Assembly: GCA_002314195.1 (NCBI GenBank)
Contig: DCCQ01000013.1
Location: forward strand, 2,096-24,829
Source: Bacteroidales bacterium UBA1077
Lineage (GTDB): Bacteria; Bacteroidota; Bacteroidia; Bacteroidales; UBA932
Direction of reading: 5' to 3'
DNA: 22,734 nt
In this document: positions 17,130 to 22,734 of the stretch, in pieces
How positions within the stretch are numbered: the first letter of the stretch is position 1
How the letters are laid out: each line of letters opens with the position of its first letter
The notes under the pieces: generated by a model
What the model was told of the DNA's origin: nothing
Seen by the model: only the letters and a program-made list of their open reading frames with translations
The model's database searches: none
Made by a program: the position numbers and the translations under genes

Positions 17130-18998
17130 ATGAAAACATTAAAATATCTTATCGCAGGAGTATGCGCATCTATGGCTCTGACAGGATGCCTGGATAAATT
17201 CCAAGACCTGAACACAGATCCGGAGCAACTGAGTTCCACAGATCCGAAGTACGTGTTCACCGGAGCCACCCAGAACTTCGACAACTGCAGCCGAGGCCAT
17301 CTGACAGGCAAATACAGCGGAACTATGATCTACATGCAGTACCTTGTCTCCGCGAGCGGTCCTTCCAGCGGATCATACATCTCCTCTGCCAAGCCCAACA
17401 ATCATCCAGAGCCGTACAGTCCATCGTATAGCTACTACTATTCAACCAACGGAGATGGGTTCGGAGGATTCGGACTCCGCCTGGACTATCTGATCAACTC
17501 CGTGATTCCGAATAACAATGAAGCCGAAAGGTACAGCAACATCAAAGCCATCTCCCAGATACTCTTTAGTTATCAGCAATGGCGGGTTCTGGACACCTAT
17601 GGAGCAGCACCTATCACTGAGGCGTTCCGCGCCCAGGATGGAGTTAAGACCCCACGTTATGACCTTTACCAGAACAGCATAGACGGCACACCTATGTATA
17701 AAAAGATCGATTCTGATGTCAAGGCTGCAGTTGAGACTCTGAAGAGATCCGTGGATAATCAGTTTGAGCTTGGAACCAATGACTTCTTCTATTCAGGAGA
17801 TGTACAGAAATGGATAAAATTCGGTAACACTCTAAGGGTCAAGATGGCACAGCGTCTAGAGAAAGCTGACGAAGCGTTCTACTCAAGTGTCGTCAATGAG
17901 GTGCTTGCATCCGCTTCCAACATAATGGAGAACAATGGTGAATCCTGCATCTACCATCACCCTAACGACTACAACAACAACACAGATGACATTCAGAACA
18001 TAACCAGCAGGTACGTGGCATCCGCAGCGTTCGTCAACTTCTTGAAAGCTTACTGTGATCCACGCCTTCCTATTCTTGTAAGGCGCAACGGATTCGGTGA
18101 AGGCAACAACAACACGGAGAACGACACATGGTTCGAGACCTTTAAGAAAGAATATCCTGACTATGAGACTCGTTACCCTCAGTTTATTGGTAGATATGTT
18201 GGAATTTCAGCAAATCCTGACAGTTCCAGCACGACATATAACAAGAATGCCTATCTGACGCTCCCTTACCACAAGGAAGACGGCACTGAAGCCAACTTGG
18301 ACATCAGAATGCATTCTCAGGTAGAAAGCCGTTTCTTTGTGAAGAATGGAGGAATCATCGGTAACAGCAATATGCCGTCCAGAGCCATAGAAGGCTCAGA
18401 CTACTACATTAATCAGGATAGGATTGGCACATTCACTCCAATAATCACCTATCCTGAGACATGCCTGATGCTAGCCGAGATCGCGTTGAAGAAAGGAGGT
18501 GCTGTAGCGGGAAAGACAGCACAGGAGTGGTTCAAAGATGGTGTCAAAGCCTCGATGGAACAATACAAGGAGTGGGCTACGAATATGTTCGTGGCCGCCC
18601 AGACAGTCGAGACAGCTCCTAATTACGCCCCGATAACGGACGAGAAGATCAATGAGTATCTCGCCCGTCCTGAGTTCACTACCGTGACACTTGAGAAAAT
18701 CATCTCGCAGCAGTGGATCAATCTCTACATGCAGCCAGACGAAATGTGGGCTACTTGGAAGCGTACCGGACTGCCAGCGTTCAAAGACAAACCTGAACCA
18801 GAGGCTGGTGTGGCATTCCTTGAGACAATAAAGGATGCCGGCAACATATTGACCATTCCAAGAAGGAACTCATTGGGAACTCCAAACTCAATGAACCTCA
18901 CCAATTACAATGCTGCCTTAGAGGCATTGAAAAGCGATTCGAAGTACGGTTCCGACACAGATAAGACCGAAGGCCGTATCTGGTGGGATGTAGAGTAA
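17130..18998 (+). CDS. SusD-like lipoprotein (SusD-like_2 type)
   Basis: A 622-residue outer-membrane lipoprotein partnering the upstream SusC. The signal ends MALTGC with Cys at residue 20, then FQDLNTDPEQLSSTDPKYVF, the usual opening of the SusD-like_2 (PF12771) group. Other landmarks: SYQQWRVLDTYGAAPITEAF near residue 147 and a C-terminal block LEKIISQQWINLYMQPDEMW plus TWKRTGLP near 519-546, matching the family's II.QKWIaly.q..E.W...RRTG.P. Members of this group often occur as lone SusC/SusD pairs without glycosidases and may handle peptides or other nutrients instead of polysaccharides. This pair also has no enzyme or regulator beside it. A terminator follows the stop codon. The family call is strong; the ligand is unknown. 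Confidence 0.93.
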   Translation: MKTLKYLIAGVCASMALTGCLDKFQDLNTDPEQLSSTDPKYVFTGATQNFDNCSRGHLTGKYSGTMIYMQYLVSASGPSSGSYISSAKPNNHPEPYSPSYSYYYSTNGDGFGGFGLRLDYLINSVIPNNNEAERYSNIKAISQILFSYQQWRVLDTYGAAPITEAFRAQDGVKTPRYDLYQNSIDGTPMYKKIDSDVKAAVETLKRSVDNQFELGTNDFFYSGDVQKWIKFGNTLRVKMAQRLEKADEAFYSSVVNEVLASASNIMENNGESCIYHHPNDYNNNTDDIQNITSRYVASAAFVNFLKAYCDPRLPILVRRNGFGEGNNNTENDTWFETFKKEYPDYETRYPQFIGRYVGISANPDSSSTTYNKNAYLTLPYHKEDGTEANLDIRMHSQVESRFFVKNGGIIGNSNMPSRAIEGSDYYINQDRIGTFTPIITYPETCLMLAEIALKKGGAVAGKTAQEWFKDGVKASMEQYKEWATNMFVAAQTVETAPNYAPITDEKINEYLARPEFTTVTLEKIISQQWINLYMQPDEMWATWKRTGLPAFKDKPEPEAGVAFLETIKDAGNILTIPRRNSLGTPNSMNLTNYNAALEALKSDSKYGSDTDKTEGRIWWDVE

Positions 18999-19017
18999 TC
19001 TTGATTATTAATCCTAG

Positions 19018-19052
19018 AGAGAGGGTGGCTAATGGCTTTAGTCACCCTCTTT
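19018..19052 (+). terminator. Intrinsic terminator after the second SusC/SusD pair
   Basis: Arms 19020-19031 and 19039-19050 form a 12-bp stem with one G.U pair and a 7-base loop; two further outer pairs are possible (19018-19019 with 19051-19052). The downstream tract is ttcatttt. It begins 20 bases after the susD stop and faces the end of the convergent methyltransferase gene. Confidence 0.88.
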
Positions 19053-19086
19053 CATTTTACCTTCTAATGGATTGTGATACGGCTTG

Positions 19087-19644
19087 TCACTTCGACATAT
19101 TCATCAACCGCGCAAGAGTGAAATGCCAGAGAATCACCCCGACTGAGACAGAGACATTGAGCGAATGCTTGGTGCCGAACTGCGGGATCTCCAAGGATAT
19201 GTCAGAAGCGTCCACCACAGCCTGATCCACACCGTCGACCTCGTTGCCGAAGATCAAGGCGTACTTCTTACCTTTATCAAATTCCGGCGAGAACTTCTCC
19301 AGACTGACAGAATTGACCGTCTGCTCCACGCTGACGATAGTGTAACCTTCCGAACGCAAGCGTTCCACAACCGACATCGTGCTGTCCGAATGCTCCCAAG
19401 GCACACTGTCCTCCGCCCCAAGGGCTGATTTGTGAATCTCCGCTGACGGAGGCACCGCGCATATTCCGCAAAGCCAAAGTTTGTCTATCTTGAAAGAGTC
19501 GCAGGTACGGAAAGCGGAGCCCACATTGTGTGCGCTGCGGATGTTGTCAAGAACCACGACCACCCCAATCTGAGGAAGTTCCTTATATTCCTCAGACGAC
19601 ACTCTTAGCATCTCAATACTCAATAGCTTTCTATCTTTCACCAT
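19087..19644 (-). CDS. SpoU/TrmH-family RNA 2'-O-methyltransferase
   Basis: A 185-residue SPOUT-class enzyme that transfers a methyl group from S-adenosylmethionine to a ribose 2'-OH in tRNA or rRNA. All three SpoU motifs are visible: motif 1 VVLDNIRSAHNVGSAFRTCD (Asn40, Arg46), motif 2 ALIFGNEVDGV (GNE 133-135) and motif 3 IPQFGTKHSLNVSVSVGV (161-169), the last forming the knotted cofactor site. It lacks the extra N-terminal substrate-binding domain of the larger rRNA methyltransferases, so it is closer to the short TrmH/TrmL-like members. The exact target nucleotide cannot be assigned. The ATG at 19644 is preferred over the far upstream frame start at 19731, because that extension would run through a TATATTTG promoter element. 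It is divergent from glyA. Confidence 0.88.
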   Translation of the reverse strand: MVKDRKLLSIEMLRVSSEEYKELPQIGVVVVLDNIRSAHNVGSAFRTCDSFKIDKLWLCGICAVPPSAEIHKSALGAEDSVPWEHSDSTMSVVERLRSEGYTIVSVEQTVNSVSLEKFSPEFDKGKKYALIFGNEVDGVDQAVVDASDISLEIPQFGTKHSLNVSVSVGVILWHFTLARLMNMSK

Positions 19645-19662
19645 ATTATGCAAATATGGTTG

Positions 19663-19670
19663 CAAATATA
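19663..19670 (-). promoter_or_regulatory. Promoter -7 element for the RNA methyltransferase
   Basis: On the - strand this reads TATATTTG, an exact match to the Bacteroidota -7 consensus TAnnTTTG, 19 bases upstream of the ATG at 19644. No clear TTTG -33 element is found at the usual spacing, so confidence is moderate. Confidence 0.5.
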
Positions 19671-19691
19671 GCAAAAATCGTTTTTTAATCT

Positions 19692-19699
19692 TATCTTTG
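19692..19699 (+). promoter_or_regulatory. Promoter -7 element for glyA
   Basis: TATCTTTG is an exact match to the Bacteroidota -7 consensus TAnnTTTG, 47 bases upstream of the glyA ATG, giving a leader of about 40 bases. The region 19-21 bases upstream is A-rich and lacks a TTTG. It is arranged back to back with the methyltransferase promoter, with 21 bases between the two elements. Confidence 0.6.
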
Positions 19700-19746
19700 T
19701 GAACCCTCGGCCCATACAGGACGAGTAACACTAACTAAAGAATTTT

Positions 19747-21075
19747 ATGAAACAGGATCTTCAGATTTTTGATCTGATCAGAAATGAAAAGGAAAGGCAG
19801 TCTTCCGGACTCGAATTGATTGCATCAGAAAACTACGTAAGCGATTACGTGCTGGAGGCGATGGGTTCCATCTGCACCAACAAGTACGCTGAAGGCTACC
19901 CTGGCAAGAGGTACTATGGTGGCTGTCAGATCGTTGACCAGATCGAGCAGCTTGCGATCGACCGCCTCTGCAAGATCTATGACGCTGAATATGCCAACGT
20001 TCAGCCACACTCAGGCGCACAGGCCAACATGGCCGTCATCATGGCGTGCCTCAAACCTGGCGACACGTTCATGGGACTCGACCTCTCGCAGGGAGGACAC
20101 CTGACCCACGGCTCTCCTGTCAATGCATCTGGAATACTCTATCACGCTGTGCCATACGGGCTTGACGAAGCCACCGGCATGATCGACTACGACAAGATGG
20201 AGAGCATCGCCAGAGAATGCAAGCCGAAGCTCATCATCGGTGGAGCGTCTGCATATTCCCGTGAATGGGACTATGAAAGGATGCGCGCCATCGCCGACGA
20301 GGTCGGAGCCCTCCTTTGGATTGACATGGCTCACACCGCCGGACTCATCGCCGCTGGACTTCTCAAGAATCCAGTGAAGTACGCCCACATCGTGACCTCG
20401 ACAACCCACAAGACTCTGCGCGGACCTCGCGGCGGCATCATCTTGATGGGCAAGGATTTCGACAACCCTTGGGGACTCAAGACCCCTAAGGGCGAGATCA
20501 AGAAGATGAGCGCGATTCTCAATTCAAGCGTGTTCCCTGGAGTGCAGGGCGGACCTCTTGAGCACGTCATCGCCGCCAAGGCTGTAGCTTTCTACGAGGC
20601 GATGCAGCCTGAATATGTTGACTATCAGAAGCAGGTGATGGCCAACGCCAAGAAGATGGCCGAGGAGTTCGTCGCCAGAGGCTATAAAGTCGTTTCCGGA
20701 GGCACGGACAATCACCTCATGCTGATCGACCTCAGGACCAAGTTCCCGGAGGTGACCGGAAGAATGGCCGAGAAGGAGCTTGAGAAAGCAGAGATCACCC
20801 TCAACAAGAACATGGTTCCGTTCGACACACGTTCTCCGTTCAAGACATCAGGAGTCAGGATCGGCACACCAGCCATCACATCGCGCGGATTCGTGGAGAA
20901 GGACATGGTTGACATCGTAGAGCTCATCGACACCGTCCTCACAGCCGTCGCCAAGTACGCTGATGTTGTCAATGGAGTCTCCACCGAAGGTGCCGATGAA
21001 TATGCCAAAATCCTTGAGACCGTCAAGCACAAGGTTCACAACATGACGGCCGGCCGTCCTCTCAACAGGTACTAA
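19747..21075 (+). CDS. glyA: Serine hydroxymethyltransferase
   Basis: A 442-residue PLP-dependent cytosolic enzyme that interconverts serine plus tetrahydrofolate and glycine plus 5,10-methylene-tetrahydrofolate. It is the main source of one-carbon units. Family landmarks: SGLELIASENYVS near the N-terminus, NKYAEGYPGKRYYGGCQIVD, PHSGAQANMAV, LWIDMAHTAGLIAAG, and the cofactor-binding TSTTHKTLRGPRGG with Schiff-base Lys222. SSVFPGVQGGP and the C-terminal SGVRIGTPAITSRGF are also present. Length is slightly above the usual 410-430. The gene is monocistronic, with its own promoter element upstream and a strong hairpin after the stop codon. Confidence 0.98.
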   Translation: MKQDLQIFDLIRNEKERQSSGLELIASENYVSDYVLEAMGSICTNKYAEGYPGKRYYGGCQIVDQIEQLAIDRLCKIYDAEYANVQPHSGAQANMAVIMACLKPGDTFMGLDLSQGGHLTHGSPVNASGILYHAVPYGLDEATGMIDYDKMESIARECKPKLIIGGASAYSREWDYERMRAIADEVGALLWIDMAHTAGLIAAGLLKNPVKYAHIVTSTTHKTLRGPRGGIILMGKDFDNPWGLKTPKGEIKKMSAILNSSVFPGVQGGPLEHVIAAKAVAFYEAMQPEYVDYQKQVMANAKKMAEEFVARGYKVVSGGTDNHLMLIDLRTKFPEVTGRMAEKELEKAEITLNKNMVPFDTRSPFKTSGVRIGTPAITSRGFVEKDMVDIVELIDTVLTAVAKYADVVNGVSTEGADEYAKILETVKHKVHNMTAGRPLNRY

Positions 21076-21109
21076 CAGTAAACAATCAACGGAGATTGAT
21101 CCAGCATAG

Positions 21110-21153
21110 AAATCAGACAGGGGGACAACCACAGTTTTCCTCCTGTCTGATTT
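21110..21153 (+). terminator. Intrinsic terminator after glyA
   Basis: A stem of about 15 bp: left arm from 21111 (aaatcagacaggggga) and right arm ending 21152 (tcctcctgtctgattt), with one G.U pair, a 12-base loop and a short T tract overlapping the stem base. It starts about 35 bases after the glyA stop. It also argues against starting the next protein at 21096, since that would translate the hairpin. Confidence 0.82.
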
Positions 21154-21182
21154 TCCAAAAGATACGAACCGAAAAAAGACAG

Positions 21183-22727
21183 ATGCAGGACATTGATTCC
21201 ATAGATCTCAGCGGGACTCAGCGGCGAGCGGTGATGAAGATTGCGGTAGAGCTGGTCAAGGCGGATGACCGGATCCACTCGAAAGAGGTCGCTGTCCTGG
21301 CCGAGTTGCAGTCCATGCTCGGGCTTGACCGGCAGGAACTTGACCTTATCCACTACCTTTCGCTGGAGAGCGCTGTGGAATGCATCAAAGATCTGAACGA
21401 AGACTCAACAGAGAGAATCATAAATCTCTTCAACGAGATAATGTGCTCCGACAACGACATCGACTTCGAAGAGAATCTACTGCTGTCCTCGATTTCGATG
21501 TCATGCGACAATGATTCCAGAGACTGGTGCGGAATCATCTCCGCAGACGCGCCGGAATCCGAAGTTCCTGAAAGACAGATCGTCTTTCTTGAGGGCAAAA
21601 CCTCGGAGGCGGCGCATCTGGTTCTCGATGACAAGTACGACAATCTGCTCATCTCAAAGGCTTTCGGTGACATCGGGATAGAATTTTTCTACCTCCCTGA
21701 CATACTTCGAGAATTTTGTCGCCATCTTGAAGGCGATGACAAATTCGGACTCCTCAAACGTTCCATGGAGTACCTTGTGCCTGCCGGGGACAAAGTCAAG
21801 TCAGGCAATCTCAAAGAATCACTTGCAAGTCTAGACACCAGAACATTCTACCATCTGATTCTTTCCAGGTTCAACATCGCTCCGGACAGGATTCCTTATC
21901 TGGCGTTCCTGCTCATAAAAATCAGAGACAGTCATATTCTGGACGACAGCGACACGATGCGGCGGACGGTGGATTTCCTCTGCATCGACATCTCGTCCGA
22001 AGTGAAAAAGCGGATACTGACGTTCGTCTCCCGCTTCGACGAGAAGCGCGACCTGCTCTCCTACAAAGGCTACTACAAGTTCCTTTACGACTACCTCAGC
22101 GCCGAGGCAAAAATCACCAACCCAATCAGCATCAACTCAAAAGGCGACTTCACACTCGAATCAGGCGACATCATCAGGTTCAAGTCAGCCCCGCAGGCGA
22201 AAACCCTCTACCTGCTACTCCTGAGCCGTGGAGACAAAGGAATATCGCAGGCCGACTTCAACAAGGCCGTTTCTTTCCTCAAAGCATTAGACATCAATGA
22301 ATATCTCACCTCAGCCGGAGATTTTGACCTTCCCCGCTTCAAGGAATTTCTCGCCGGCAAGGATAATGAATATGCCCGCGTGATTCTCGTCACGATCGCC
22401 ATCTACCGCTCGTTCTCGACCAAAGACAGCGGGAAGAAGGATTTTCTTGAATATGTTCAAAGCATCCTCCGGCACCGCAGTTCGCTGAAGACCTACATCA
22501 ACACTGGTTTCGCCTCCGCCAGGAAACTTTCGAACCCTGAGCATTATATGGTTCGTTTTGCTCCCGACACCAAAACCTATTCCGTCTCAACCAGCCCTTC
22601 CCTCTTCACCGTCACCTCAGAAGGTTCTTCTTCCGTCCCTTTGACCGACTCTCCACTCTGGAAAACCTTCATTCTTTCCACCCATCCCCCCATACCCAAA
22701 ATAAAAAATAATCAGAAGCTGTTTTGA
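21183..22727 (+). CDS. Protein of unknown function with TerB-like N-terminal domain
   Basis: A 514-residue protein I do not recognise as a named family. Residues about 8-105 are helical and resemble TerB/tellurite-resistance-like domains: VKADDRIHSKEVAVLAELQS and a second similar turn, CSDNDIDFEENLLLSSI, each with the acidic (A/S)D..I...E pattern. The middle (about 125-330) is mixed and includes FYLPDILREFC. A segment near 336-358 (APQAKTLYLLLLSRGDKGIS) resembles a KaLYLLfL..peGI motif I recall from Bacteroidota proteins of unknown function, but this is uncertain. There is no signal peptide or membrane segment, so it is probably cytosolic. The C-terminal 50 residues are Ser/Pro/Thr-rich. ATG 21183 lies 30 bases after the glyA terminator; no promoter is obvious. 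A TerB link would hint at stress or phage-defence functions, but nothing here establishes that. Confidence 0.7.
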   Translation: MQDIDSIDLSGTQRRAVMKIAVELVKADDRIHSKEVAVLAELQSMLGLDRQELDLIHYLSLESAVECIKDLNEDSTERIINLFNEIMCSDNDIDFEENLLLSSISMSCDNDSRDWCGIISADAPESEVPERQIVFLEGKTSEAAHLVLDDKYDNLLISKAFGDIGIEFFYLPDILREFCRHLEGDDKFGLLKRSMEYLVPAGDKVKSGNLKESLASLDTRTFYHLILSRFNIAPDRIPYLAFLLIKIRDSHILDDSDTMRRTVDFLCIDISSEVKKRILTFVSRFDEKRDLLSYKGYYKFLYDYLSAEAKITNPISINSKGDFTLESGDIIRFKSAPQAKTLYLLLLSRGDKGISQADFNKAVSFLKALDINEYLTSAGDFDLPRFKEFLAGKDNEYARVILVTIAIYRSFSTKDSGKKDFLEYVQSILRHRSSLKTYINTGFASARKLSNPEHYMVRFAPDTKTYSVSTSPSLFTVTSEGSSSVPLTDSPLWKTFILSTHPPIPKIKNNQKLF

Positions 22728-22734
22728 TTTGTTT

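Noticed and set aside
19645..19731. Possible N-terminal extension of the RNA methyltransferase
   Set aside because: It runs through the divergent promoter region and a TATATTTG element; SpoU motif 1 is well placed from the ATG at 19644.
21096..21182. Possible 29-residue N-terminal extension of the TerB-like protein
   Set aside because: It would be translated through the glyA terminator hairpin; the ATG at 21183 gives a normal N-terminus.
1..22734. tRNA, rRNA, CRISPR array, insertion sequence or prophage
   Set aside because: I saw no regularly spaced direct repeats, transposase or integrase motifs, or tRNA-like cloverleaf sequence in the gaps.

Overview
The window looks like chromosomal DNA of a Bacteroidales (Bacteroidota) bacterium, probably a gut or other polysaccharide-degrading lineage. 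The evidence is two SusC/SusD outer-membrane pairs, a FecR-type anti-sigma factor with the Bacteroidota domain order, lipoproteins with short lipobox signals, TAnnTTTG-type promoter elements, and a moderately GC-rich coding style with AT-rich gaps. The genus cannot be fixed from the sequence alone.

Region 1 (about 1-11045, + strand) is a polysaccharide utilization locus (PUL) read as one operon: a FecR-like anti-sigma factor, a SusC-like TonB-dependent transporter with an extra N-terminal STN signalling domain, a SusD-like lipoprotein, a BACON/FISUMP-type surface lipoprotein in the SusE/F position, a glycerophosphodiester phosphodiesterase-like (GDPD) lipoprotein, and a GH127/GH146-type beta-L-arabinofuranosidase with its Glu and Cys active-site residues in place. 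The partner ECF sigma factor is not in the window and is expected just upstream of base 1. The inferred logic is that the STN domain senses ligand in the transporter, FecR relays this to the sigma factor, and the operon is induced. A phosphodiesterase beside an arabinofuranosidase suggests a phosphodiester-decorated, arabinose-containing glycan, but the substrate is not proven.

Region 2 (11046-13411) holds a strong two-way terminator, dnaK on the - strand, and its leader. The leader has a good Shine-Dalgarno sequence and a TGnCAA/TTGnCA inverted repeat. DnaK has an unusual Gly/Pro/Gln-rich C-terminal tail without the usual acidic EEV-type ending.

Region 3 (13412-19052, + strand) is a second SusC/SusD pair with no enzymes or regulator. 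Its upstream gap contains a 17-bp inverted repeat (16 of 17 matching) whose arms bracket about 209 bp of AT-rich sequence. The second arm ends two bases before the susC start codon. This is the layout of an invertible (phase-variable) promoter, and it is the most interesting feature of the window.

Region 4 (19053-22734) is housekeeping: a SpoU/TrmH-family RNA methyltransferase (- strand) divergent from glyA (serine hydroxymethyltransferase, + strand) with back-to-back TAnnTTTG elements, a terminator, and then a 514-residue protein of unknown function with a TerB-like N-terminus. An 8-mer, ATGAATAT/ATATTCAT, occurs 14 times across the window in several reading frames and also between genes. 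That is far more than base composition predicts. No tRNA, rRNA, CRISPR array, insertion sequence or phage gene was seen.
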